This document shows, piece by piece, positions 21,701 to 33,055 of a DNA stretch of 64,000 bases. Every line of letters starts with the position of its first letter. Within the stretch, counting starts at the first letter, position 1. The notes beneath the pieces are model-generated. The model did no database searches and was not told the DNA's origin. It saw only the letters and a program-made list of their open reading frames with translations. This stretch comes from Trogon surrucura. Lineage: Eukaryota > Chordata > Aves > Trogoniformes > Trogonidae. Made by a program: the position numbers and the translations under genes. Location: positions 5,960,501 through 6,024,500 of the forward strand of contig CM036618.1 in assembly GCA_020746105.1 (NCBI GenBank), written 5' to 3'.

Positions 21701-23815
21701 TGTACAACATTCACACTAAAACTAGTAAGTATATCCTGGAAGTAAAGCTAGAAGCTCCCATTTATTAAACAATGTCATCACTTGTAGCTGGTAACCGCTG
21801 ATACTCATTTTGCATTGGTGAAAAGGAGAGAAGATGCACAGCTGTGAGGAAAGTCACACACGGAGTAAAGATCTGTCATGTCCCTGATGTGACAAGCCAG
21901 CTCTTTTCAACTGGGCAATAGGCTGTCGTCTCAGGGACAACTGTTTTTTTATTTTTTTTTAACAGTTCCCAAATATGAGACGAAAGACACTAATTTGAGA
22001 AGTAACATGAAAACAAGACAAAGCAGTAACACAGCAGGAGGTGGGAAGGGAGAGATGGTAACGAGATTCGAAAAGGTTAATTCAACATGCAAGTACGAAG
22101 CACGTTAGAGCCATTTCTTTCAAAGGTGTCTTTAGACAGACACTCATACATTGTGAGTGAAAAAGAAGTGTGACTAAAGGCACTAACATAAAATAAAACT
22201 ACTATTATGTCAAGAACAGAGAAGAATTAAAGGTATTGCACATGGTGTGGAATTTGACAATGCAAACCTGCTCATACTTAATATGGTGACAGTGTTCTCA
22301 AACCCCAGTTTAACAGTAGTACGAACAGGATTAATCCTCTCATTCTCAGTGCTTCAAAGGCAAATTCACGTCATGTTATCCCAGATATTGCAAAAAGAAT
22401 CATAAGGGGAAGCTTGCAGTTTAAGTAATTTTGCAACCGTTTATTGACAGAAGTTTTTGGTAGCAAACTCCACTGATTTTTGCTTTGCATTTTGGCCCTG
22501 CACTCCCTTTATTCATGGTTCCCCTGTGTCACTCAAATCACCACCCAGAACTCTACCACCACAAGAATATTCCTGTGCACTAGCTCTGTGTCATCATCCT
22601 CCACACACCTCTAGGCAGACTGCACGCAGGAGCGTGGCTGAAGAGAAGGATGACCTGGGAAGCAACACACTGCAGCCACTCCACATGCCAAAAACCCAGT
22701 GAGCAGGTACAGACTATCCAGTTTTGTGCAAATGTAGCAGCATGGCAACAAAGATTTGGCTGTCTGTCGTCCTAAGCTCAGAAGTGTTCTGGAAGCAGCA
22801 CTGACACCACTGGGAGTCAGACATCAGAAAGGGATCACAGAGTGCAGGGTTGGGACTGTACCTGCTCAGATCCCTCCGGCAGCACTGGGAGCAGGAAGGC
22901 CAGCTCTTCAGAAGTCTCCCCAGCTTCGAGCCTAGTCCCAGCTTTGCTCCTTCTTTGTCTCTTCTTCCTGTGATCCAGAGCTGACTTGGACTCACTCTTT
23001 CCTCTTTTGAGTGACAAAACTCATTTCTCTTCAGTTTGTTGGGAAATCGGGGCCTGCGCTGAGAGGCAGCATCACTCCAACAACACAGGTGAAACCGCTC
23101 CTTGTCTTTGTTCCTTAACTTTGGTAGCAGGACTAGGGTCTGGCAGAATTAAGACAGGATGAAAAAGGTCCTGGCAGTGACAGGCTCAAATGAAGATGTT
23201 TGAGATGCAGGGTCATATGGAATGGTAAACGCCTGAGGGCACTTTTGAACATAGGCAGTTTGGACATGAGGACAATAAAACTCACCCGGTGCCACCTCTG
23301 GTAGATTCTATCAATTGTGTTCTTGCTTGTGTCGGTGTTGCTCATTTCACTGAAGGAAGGAAAGGGGGATATGTTTTGAGGGGAGCTTGTAGGATTTATT
23401 TGCAGGTAGTCAGAGGAAGGGTTACCAGATGACATCAAAATATTTTTACTACCTTTGGGGACAAAGCCAAAGTATATGCTGATGTTCTTTACCTGGATGG
23501 TGTAACCTAGTTGTGTTGATACCATGGAACCTCTGGACACGGGATTTACAAACACTGTCTGCAGAACTGAAGCTCTGAGGTGCAGTCGCCTCTATTCCCT
23601 CTTTCAGTTGCTCCACAAAGGCAGAAGTGCAGCAGACCAGAGGTGTGACACTGAAGCAAGTGTGGCTGTGTATCCAGGGCAGATGACAGCAGAGTAGGGT
23701 TCAAGAGTGCAATCACAGGGCACTACAGATGAGATGGATGGTACTGCTCTGGCCCTGCTATTGCCTACTGTGTGACACTCATCAAGTCTCTGCCCTCCTC
23801 TTTCTGCCTCTGATT
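18776..23815. other. Gene-poor intergenic stretch
   Basis: About 5 kb without a supported gene. It contains short AT-rich microsatellite-like sequence near 20346-20376 (repeated ATATAT). The open frames (for example 20523-20798, 22457-22702, 23133-23555) lack recognisable domains and splice context. Confidence 0.45.
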
Positions 23816-24545
23816 CTGGAAGGCTGTCTGGTGGAAAAGGACCTGGGCGTTCTAATCAACAGCCGGCTGAATATGAGCCAGCAGTGTGCCCAGGTGGCCA
23901 AGAAGGCCAACGGCATCCTGGCTTGTATCAGAAATTGTGTGACCAGCAGAAATAGGGAAGTGATTGTCCCCCTGTACTCAGCACTGGTGAGACCACACCT
24001 TGAGTGTTGTGTTCAGTTTTGGGCACCTCAGTATAAGAGGGATATCGAGGTGTTGGAGCGAGTGCAGAAAAGGGCAACAAAGTTGGTGAAGGGCCTGGAG
24101 AATAGATCTTATGAGGAGTGATTGAGGGAGCTGAGATTGTTCAGTTTGAGGAAGAGGAGGCTGAGGGGGGACCTCATCATGCTCTACAGTTACTTGAAAG
24201 GACATTGTAGAGAGGTTGGTGCTGGTCTCTTCTCACAGGTCATTAGGGACAGAACCAGGGGGAATGGGTTCAAGTTGCAACAGGGTAGGTTTAGGTTGGA
24301 CATTAGGAAGAAATTCTTCACAGAAAGAGTGGTCAGACACTGGAACAGACTGCCTAGGGAGGGGGTTGAGTCGCCATCCCTGGATGTGTTGCTTAGATGT
24401 GGTGTTGGGTGATATGGTTTAGGGGTGAACTTGTAGTGTAGGGTTAATGGTTGTGGTGTAGGGTTAATGGTTGGACTCGATGATCCCAAGGGTCTTTTCC
24501 AACCTGAACTGTTCTATCATTCTGTGATTCTATGATTCTATGATT
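23816..24545 (+). mobile_element. CR1 LINE fragment (ORF2 C-terminus and 3' UTR)
   Basis: About 730 bp, plus-oriented. Translated blocks match CR1 ORF2 C-terminus ([17 protein letters not shown]-like, [28 protein letters not shown]), interrupted by a stop at 24119-24121. The 3' UTR contains a 20-bp internal duplication before the TTCTATGAT repeats. Confidence 0.9.
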
Positions 24546-27500
24546 TATCCACCAAGATCGTACATTTTTCAAGGTCTGACTGATCTACTATTTCTGCTTA
24601 GTGTCTGGTAACAACGCAGCACCATTATTGGCTTGTGCCTCTCAGCACCATTGTGATACAAGAACAATACTTTCAAGAATGAGGCCAATTTTCTTGCATA
24701 TTAGGATTTGGCTAATTTTATTCTTACTAATTTCTAAATGGACCCACACTGGGAATTTAAAAATGCCAGGATTAGAACTTGCTATTTAGAAAGACTTGGA
24801 AGAGAAAAATGGCTGAGAGATTGAATCCTGTAAAAATACAGTGGGAAATATGAGTGGAAATTCATGGAGATGCTTCTGTTGGATGGAAAAGAACAGGCTT
24901 CCTTGTTCAATCTGGAACACAACGTTAAATGGAGAAAGAAAACAGAAAGATTGAGAAACAAAGGTGCAGCAGCAACTTGACAATAACAAATCTCTTATTA
25001 GAATGGGGAACACAACACTTCTATCTAGAGTAAGCTGCGGTGGCACCAACAGTACTTTTAAAATGACCCTGTCAAGGACAGAATTCAGCGTAGCTGCCTG
25101 GCCAGCAACTAGTAATGCAACAACTAGTAAGGCAACTTCCCTGCATCTTAACTTCACGTGAAAGATATTGTTTGGCTGAGCGGGATGGCACCAGAAGCCT
25201 TCATGTGAAGACTCTCTGTTGCTTTTGAGGCCTTTATCAAATTTGCAAAACCATCTTCAGGTCTCTTTTTCAGCTTTCAGATTCTTTTTATGTGAGTGAG
25301 AGAAGTCGCAGCTATTTTGTCTTGACCCTTCAAGACAAGTAGTTTTTAATCCTCGCTATACAAACTTCATACAAACTTCAAGCCGGCTGTAAACATGACA
25401 CAGAGTAGGACTGTGAGGCAAAGAAGAGAAACTACTCCATCACTTCCTTGCTGAGCACTAGCATTTAATCACTTGAGTTTCCCAAGTGATTTGAGCTGCA
25501 GCTACATGTTGCTTTCAGAGAGCGTATCCCACACTCTTGTGTCGGAAGGTTCTTCAGGTTTTACTTTCTGGCACTTCACTCCTTTGCAATCGTGTGAAAT
25601 GCCCATTGCAGGGATATAAAAGATCATCTAAATTGCAAAAAAAAAAAAAAAGAAAATTCCCACAAGTGTTATTTTCTTGCAGACAGGTGCTTTGGTCATT
25701 GCTCTCGATACTTGACAGGAAACAGAAGTGAGATCTGAGGGCAAATATTTGCAAAGAGAAACTTTCGGCTATTTCCTCCACAGCTCAGCTATGCCAATAT
25801 TGAGTTATCTTCCAAGGGCTGCTCTACAGTGAAAAATTAAGAAGACAAAAGGCCTCAGAAAAGCTATGCATCACTGCAGCCTTCTGGACCTCTAAGTAGG
25901 TATGACACAAAACCCTCTGCTGCTTAAGCAATCTACTGCACATCGGGAAAAAATACTGTCTCACTTTTAAGATGCTGGTTCAGATCATTCTGTAACAGAC
26001 CATGCTTAAAAACAGCAACAGCAACTGTGAATAGCTTCTGCACTCAATTACACTGAAAGAACAGAGATGAACCTAGCCTCAGAAATAAGGAAAAAAAAAA
26101 AGATCAGTCTTGTGGTGAGGTCCCTGGGGAGTGCTGGGCTCAGTTCCTTGCCTTGCCACAGTCATCCTGTCTGTTTTTCGGCAAGTGATTAAATCTTTCT
26201 GTGCCTTAATGCCCCAAAATTAAAGGACAGATGCCACTAAAGCTTTCTTCTTCTTCTTTATGCCCTTTAAATGGCTAGCACACTTCATGGCAGAGTTCTG
26301 GCCTGTTCTCTCAGGCAATGGTGGGACACGATTCAAAGGATACCAACGCACCAGGGACCACTCCTGGTGGGCAGTTTCCCTCCCAGGTTGGGAGTGAAGG
26401 TTCAGGCACGTCGATCTGAGCTGTGCCACACCACCTGCCCCGCTGCTGCTCCGAGCGCAGCTGACGGCTCGTTTTCCTCACAGAAGCGCAGAGCTTGGGG
26501 GCAAGAGGGGCTCGTTGTTGAGGGTTTGTTAACTCACCTCAGCACGTGGGGGCAAAGGCCCCCTGGCACGCTTTGGCTGAGCTGGAAGGAGAAATGCTTG
26601 TCACTTGGAGAAGCCCTCCCCAAGAGCATCGTCTATTCAGTCTGTGTCGCAAACATGTTTGTTTGTTTGCTCGTTTGTTTGTAGGCTCCATCTCCTCATT
26701 AGGAGAGAATCTCTGTATTCATTCAGAAGGGAAAATTCGAGGCCATTTTCATCCATTACGGTTATTTAGAAAAACTGTGACAGCCTGAATACAACAGGCA
26801 CAGAAACCATGAGGTAAATAAAGAATCATAATCATGATGTTTGTTTCACTCATTGTTTCTGTGATACTGACTTGTGCCCACTTCAATGCGTGGATAATAT
26901 TAACCTTTTTTTTTTCCTGTAACTGAATATATTAAAATCTTTGTCTGTCACATGTATTAAAATGGATTTTATAACCCTAACATTAGAAGCAAAACTTATT
27001 TATTGGCTTGTAACTGAATATATTAAAATCTGTCACATGTACTTAAATTGATTTAATAGCTGTAACATTGGAACAGAATTTATTTCAGCTAAATAAAACC
27101 ATTTAAAATTTTCAGATCTAGTTGAAACTGGCCATCCAGACTTCTCCCAGAGTCCATGGTGAAAAACAGGCACGCTTGGTGGAGGAATATGCACCTTTTC
27201 TGAAAGAGATCAGTTGCCATTTGGAAGTGCTTATTGACACCACAGCGAGGCCGGAGAGGTGTCTGGAACAAGCCACCTGCTCTGAGGTGGCTGGATTTGT
27301 TTGAGCTGAATCCTGTCCTGACAGACTTATTCTAGGCAACGCAAGAAACCTGTAGGAAAGGATGAACTGGAACCTAAGTGTCTCAGATCTTGAGTTAAGG
27401 CTTTAAATTTGAGTATATTCTCCTTGTTTCCATTACCACCAAAGTCTGAAAAGCCTTGTGAGCATGTGACAGCCATGAACCCTGCTTGCTACTTATAAGT

Positions 27501-29864
27501 ATTTTAGCTATCCAACTTCAATATTATTTTCTCAAAGGTTTTAAGTTGCCAGTTTCTTTCTGTAGAAGATTGGAACAATGATGTCGTTAGTATTTGAATG
27601 ATGTCAGTTTGACAGTGAAAGTCATTTCAGACTGATCTAGACAACAGGGGCAACATGAGTTTGACACTTTATTGTTGCAGAACATTGTTGGTACCTGTAA
27701 GGCTCTGCTAGCAAAGGAAAAGCATGTTCTCTGAGCCGTTCTCCAGGCACAAAGGAGTAATCTTTCCCCAAAATTGAAAAGGAAGATTGAAGCAGTAAGA
27801 ATGGGTGAGTAAAAGTACAAGTATTGCAAAAGCACCCACAATGCCACAAAAATAAGACAAATCCTTAAACCTTCATATTTTCATTCCAAAGTCTTCACTT
27901 ACCCCATAAGCTACAATGTCCCTTCATGTTACTGCTAATTAATGAAGTTTCAAGTTTCAGTAATACAGCTCAGTAACGTATTTCCTCTTAGCAGTTCTCC
28001 CTCATATAAACAACGTCTTTGTCTGTCTGGCAGAGAGGAAGAATGTGGAATTCCATCCCAAAAGTTTTCTCTACCTTGAATTCTTACCAAAGGTGCTTTC
28101 AGTCCTCTCATCACCAGAGGCATCTTATTCAATCCACCAGGCTTGCTTCCGAGTTGTAGGCTTTGAGATGGTTGAATGATGAAAGGATAAAGACTGTATG
28201 TCAGGGAAACAGCTAGCAATGGTTTCACATTCTGGTTACATTCTGTAAAATACAAGCACCTGTAAAACACAGTCGGAGACAGGCACCCTCCTCGTGAAAC
28301 ATCATCCCAACTCCCTTCAGCTGGAGGTGACCCGCCCATCACAGAACATAATGAGAACCTAGGCAATCGATTTAAAACAGATTCCCTAACTTACTCCTGC
28401 CTCTGTAAAGCCAGCTGACCAGACTGCTGGGGCTCTTTGAGGAAAGTGGTTAACACTCAGATTGGATGAGGAAGATGTTCTTTGTACACCACAGATGAGT
28501 GGCAGCCTCGGATTAGATGGACAAAGGGATTAAGTATTGATTGCTGTGATAATGAAGACTGTGGACTAAATTGACCAACTCAGAGGAGACTCAGGCACTA
28601 AGGGAAGGGATTTTGTGCTATTATATAGTAACAGGATAGCATATACACAGTCATTACAACCGAGTGAGCCCCCATATTAGCCTCTGGTGCACGTCGTTCT
28701 ACCAGCTCTGCTGCAAGAGTGGTGATCTCTGCCAAAACATTATTAATAAAAAACAGAACAATGATGTTATCTTGAATTGTGAGACCCAACTGCTAAATTA
28801 ACGTATGCCGAAACCCTGGGGTTTGCAAAGACCACTGAAGTCAGTGGGAAGATTCCCGTTGACCTCGGTGGGCTGTGAATCATTCTCAAATGGAACTGGA
28901 GCTCCAGTTCCAGTGGTTGTTCTCATCTTCATGCAGATTAGTCTTGGGACAGATCCCATATCAGCCACGGTGTCTGTTGCGTGATAAAGCTATTGGCTGC
29001 TGCTAAAGAAAAACATACTGTCATAGTATCTGAAGTAAGGATGGGATGAATTCCTTTAATCCTATTAGATGTCTACCTCTAAGATAATCACCTTCTGCTT
29101 CTCTGGCACTCAATGGAGAGAAGTGAGCATTTCATCTGCAACTCATCACTCCAAAATGGACATCTAAAATAGGTCGGATGACTCATATTCTAAATGCCTG
29201 TTTCTTCCCATTGACAATAAAGGGAGCCTGAGGTAATTATCTCAGATTCAGACATTGACATGTAGTTGGAAGAATTTCACTCCAAGCATCTTTGTTAGCC
29301 AAGCTTAAAAAAATATTGTGTTTTTATAACTGATTGCTAAACCAAACAGCTAAGTGAACACAAGATCTTAGGGGAGACAGGTTCAGGTAAACCCATTTGG
29401 CTTTGAGTTGTCTTATATAAACTGCAGAGCTTTGTCTGAGTAGGATTTTATATTAATAGCTTAAAAATCTACCTTTTTTTTTCAGTGTACCCTGCTCTGG
29501 TTATATATTCTAGATGACAGGCACAAAATATGAAATTAAATGAACACGAGGCTTCGAATTATTGTCATTGCTTTGTTCTCAGAAAGCTCTGAATGGTATA
29601 GGGGGTCCTTTTGGACCCTGGGGTCCTTTTCTCCTCTCGCAGTCCTTAGGAAGGAGGTTATGATTATCATTTGTGGGGTTCTTTCCAGCTCGTAGGACAG
29701 GGAAGTGGGGGGGTACCTCATTATCGGTCAGGGCTCTTCCCTGTGGCGGGAGGGGGGGAGTTGTGGGGAGGCCCCTCGTTACCCGTGGGAGTTACAGTTG
29801 TGGGGTTCCCTCATCGGCTGTGTAGAGAGGTGGAGATCGGTCTGATCAACCAAGGAGCGATTGG
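24546..29864. other. Gene-poor intergenic stretch
   Basis: No supported gene in about 5.3 kb. The A-rich tracts near 25637-25650 and 26091-26101 and the tandem duplication at 26918-27090 are the only clear structures. A block near 28805-28890 (GACCACTGAAGTCAGTGGG, then GTTGACCTCGGTGGGCTG) looks like an ancient amniote interspersed repeat. Confidence 0.45.
26918..27090. repeat. Imperfect tandem duplication, period 91 bp
   Basis: TGTAACTGAATATATTAAAATC occurs at 26918 and again at 27009. Both are followed by TGTCACATGTA-type sequence, TTTAATAGC/TTTATAACC and AACATTxGAA blocks. Two copies with several mismatches and a small indel. Confidence 0.75.
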
Positions 29865-30235
29865 ACAAGAGGAGAGTTGGAGTTGGAGAAGAGGAGATTG
29901 AGGGGAGGCCTTGTCACTCTTTATAATTACCTCAAAGAAGATCGTAGCGAGGCCGAGGTTGGTCTGTTCTCCCTAGTGGCGAAGGGGAAATGGCCTTAAT
30001 TTGTGCCAGGGAACGTTCAGGTTGGATATTAGGAAGAATTTCTTTACTGAGAGGGTTGTCAGGCATTGGAACAGGCTGCCCAGGGAGGGGGTTGAGTCAC
30101 CATCCCTGGAGGTGTTTAAGTGACAGATACTGCATTGAAGGACAAGGGTTAGTGGTGTTGACAGGGCAAGGAAAAGGTTGGACTCAATGATCTCGAAGGT
30201 CTCTTCCAGCTGAAAATGTTCTGCGATTCTATGAT
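29865..30235 (+). mobile_element. CR1 LINE fragment
   Basis: Plus-oriented ORF2 C-terminus and 3' UTR: GATTGAGGGGAGGCCTTGTC, GGATATTAGGAAGAATTTC, GAACAGGCTGCCCAGGGAGG, ending TCTGCGATTCTATGATGA. Closely related to the copy at 13266-13518. Confidence 0.85.
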
Positions 30236-30285
30236 GAGAGGAATAGGGTCTAGGCCTCCCCTATGGGAGAATTAGTAAATACAGA

Positions 30286-30705
30286 TGTGGCGGGCTGAAA
30301 GGCACAGACTCAGCTCTTGAGAGAAGCTAAGACAAAGTTTATTAGCAAGAAGCAGTATTTATGGGTTAAAAACAGGAGGCCAGACTATGCAGCCAGGATT
30401 GTTATTAGCTCATGTACTCCTTCTATCACTCTGTTATCACACAGGGAGAACAGACTTTCCCAGGTCTGTTTTGATCATACTCTCCTGTTCACTCCCATGC
30501 ACATCTTGTGTGCAAGAAGCGTCTTATCTGTTCATTCTCACAAGCAAACTCCCAACATGAGCTGTACTCGGCTGGTCACGGTCTCTTTTCATCATTAGCA
30601 AGCAAGAGTTATGTGCTTGTTTAGAAAAGAGCTCAAGGACAAGTCTCTTAATTTTGCAACGCAGTGCTGCCAGCACGGCTAGCTGTAAAATGTGAGGTAT
30701 CCACA
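30286..30705 (-). mobile_element. Solo LTR, 420 bp, with target-site duplication
   Basis: Read on the minus strand it begins TGTGGATACC and ends GCCCGCCACA, giving TGTGG/CCACA terminal inverted repeats. It has a TATA-like ACCCATAAATACTG and an AATAAACTTTGTC polyadenylation signal in the correct order. Flanks are TACAGA (30280-30285) and TACAGG (30706-30711), a 6-bp duplication with one mismatch, suggesting an ERVK-like class. No internal retroviral sequence adjoins it. Confidence 0.75.
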
Positions 30706-30711
30706 TACAGG

Positions 30712-32045
30712 CAATAGAGACTAGAAAGCAATTCGCCTGCCTAAATATAGGCATCTACTTCTGAGTAACTTGGGCTATGCTCTAGGCTCTGTTGGGTGTA
30801 GAAAATCCGTCTCCAAACCAGGAATTTGAGCACCAGCTCCAATGCGGTCACTGCACACAGAAGACACCTAAAAATCAGTTACTGTGGTTGAATCCACTTG
30901 TCTGCCCAGTAATAAGGTCCTTACCTGGACCATACCCTGACAGGATACAGTGTGATGAGATGTGCAATATGCTGGACCACTACAACTGTTATGTCAGCAG
31001 GTAATGGACTAATACAAAGTTAAGAACAACCCAAAAATAAACTCTGAGGTAACAGTTTCCTTTTGAAGTGAAGTTTCCTGTGTTCATGTATATACATATT
31101 TATATTTGGGTTTTTTAAGCAATGCCTTTCTAAATGAGCAGGAAAGTTTTTACACTTGTGGTTTTGTTCATACTGAGAATGAAAATATACTGTGAAACTT
31201 TGACATTTGCCATGAAGTGGAAAGGCTGAGTTTCAGACAGCTCAAGTAAATTTGATAAAGCCCTGCAAAGACGAAGTCTAGGTCTTTAGCTCAAGCAAAA
31301 CTATAAACCGGCTCCACAGGGGGACATGTGCATATGACTGCTAGTCTTTGTTGTGTCAGTCTGATCCCCTTCCACCAGATGTTTCTTGGATGATAGCCCA
31401 AACACACTAACATAAAGCTTCTCATGAAATTACCCAAAACATAATAGAATCATTGCGCATTTGGAAAGCCCTATTCAGAAACACAGCTTCTAACCTGGCA
31501 CTTATCCTGAAAACATTCGTGATTGTCAGCAGCTATTAAAAACAAGAATAACAATAGCTATTTCCATAACGGCTGTATTTCGAAATCTCAGAGCATTTTG
31601 TGAGCTTAACAGACTTATCTGGGATGTACGGACTCATATCAGCTATGAGGGAATGCAGCTCCCTCTGGGGCAAGAACTGGACTTCTCAAAAATTCTGTAA
31701 AGAAACACAGGTAAGGCATGAATACAGATTTCTGAAAACTGAGCCGAATTTGGATTTTCAGGTAGGCTTAATTTGAGTTTTGCTGTCAGGATGTGACATA
31801 GAGAAACTATATAGAAACCATACTTAACCTTTGAAGGAGTGAAATGACTTCTAATGAGCAGCAGTAAGTAGGATTTCTCTATTATGGACTAGAGAGACAG
31901 CATAAGAAATCAAAGTACTACAGTATCAGGCAAGGGAACCAGTGCCAGGAGATAGCAGGGGCTGCAGAACTGTCAGTGCAATAAACACAAACTGCTTTTT
32001 CTGTTCCTATTGATACAGCATTAAGCTGGCACTTGGGACACCAGG
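30712..32045. other. Intergenic DNA, nothing recognised
   Basis: No supported gene or repeat between the solo LTR and the next CR1. Confidence 0.45.
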
Positions 32046-33055
32046 GCTGTCCACGTTGGAGACCAGTGACAAGGGGAGTTCCTCAGGGGTCTGTTCTGAG
32101 TCCAGCACTGTCCAACATCTTTGTCAGCGACATGAGCGATAGCACTGAGGGCACCCTCAGCAAGTTTGCTGACGACACCAAGCTGTGTGGAGCGGTGGAC
32201 TTGCTTGAGGGAAGAGATGCCATCCAGAGGGACCTTGACAGGCTTGAGAACTGGGCCAGTGCAAACTGCATGAGCTTCAACAAGTCAAAGGGCAAGGTCC
32301 TGCACCTGGGTTGGGCCAATCCCAGGCACAAATACAAACTGGGCACAGAGTGGGTTGAGAGTAGCCCTGAAGAGAAGGATTTGGGGGTGTTGATAGACGA
32401 GAAGCTCAACATGAGCCGGCAGGGTGCTCCTGCAGCCCAGAAGGGCAACCCTGTCCTGGGATGTATCAAGAGGAGTGTGGCCAGCAGGTCAGGAGAGGTG
32501 ATTCTTCCCCTTTACTCTGCTCTTGGGAGACCCCACCTTGAATACTGCGTCCAGTTCTGGTGTCTCTACCATCAGACGGACATAGATCTGTTGGAACAAG
32601 TCCAGAGGAGGGCCATAAAGATGATCCAGGGGCTGGAGCACCTCTGCTACGAGGACAGGCTGCGGGAGCTGGGATTGTTCAGTCTTGAAAAGAGAAGACT
32701 TCGGGGGGACCTAATAGCTGCCTTCCAATACCTGAAGGGAACCTACAGGAAGGCTGGGGAGGGACTTTTTACAAGAGTGCCCACTGATAAGACAAGGGGA
32801 AATGGATTTAAATTGAAGGAGAATAGGTTTAGATTGGATCTTAGGAAGAAATTCTTCAGTATGAGGGTGGTAAGACTCTGGAACAGGTTGCCCAGAGAAG
32901 TTGTGGATGCCCCCTCCCTGGAGATGTTCAAGGTCAGCCTGGATGAGGCCTTGAGCAACCTAGGCTAGTTAAGGGCATCTCTGCCCATGGCAGGGGAGTT
33001 GGATCAGATGATCTCTGAGGTCCCTTCCAACCTAAGACGTTCTATGATTCTATGA
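32046..33055 (+). mobile_element. CR1 LINE fragment with open 311-codon reverse-transcriptase tail
   Basis: Plus-oriented, about 1 kb. An open frame (to 32968) encodes the end of the CR1 reverse transcriptase: [16 protein letters not shown], then the catalytic FADDTKL box, then the C-terminal domain to the ORF2 stop. The 3' UTR and TTCTATGATTCTATGA tail follow. 5'-truncated as usual for CR1. Very similar over its length to 55921-56886. Confidence 0.92.

Noticed and set aside
26271-26684. 137-codon frame in the intergenic stretch
   Set aside because: No domain, no repeat match, no splice partners, and overlapped by other-frame and other-strand frames of similar size; looks like chance.
32033-32968. 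A host gene encoding a 311-residue protein
   Set aside because: The translation is the CR1 reverse-transcriptase end (FADD box and C-terminal domain) and continues into a CR1 3' UTR. The same applies to frames at 55955-56644, 23729-24412 and 43052-45762.
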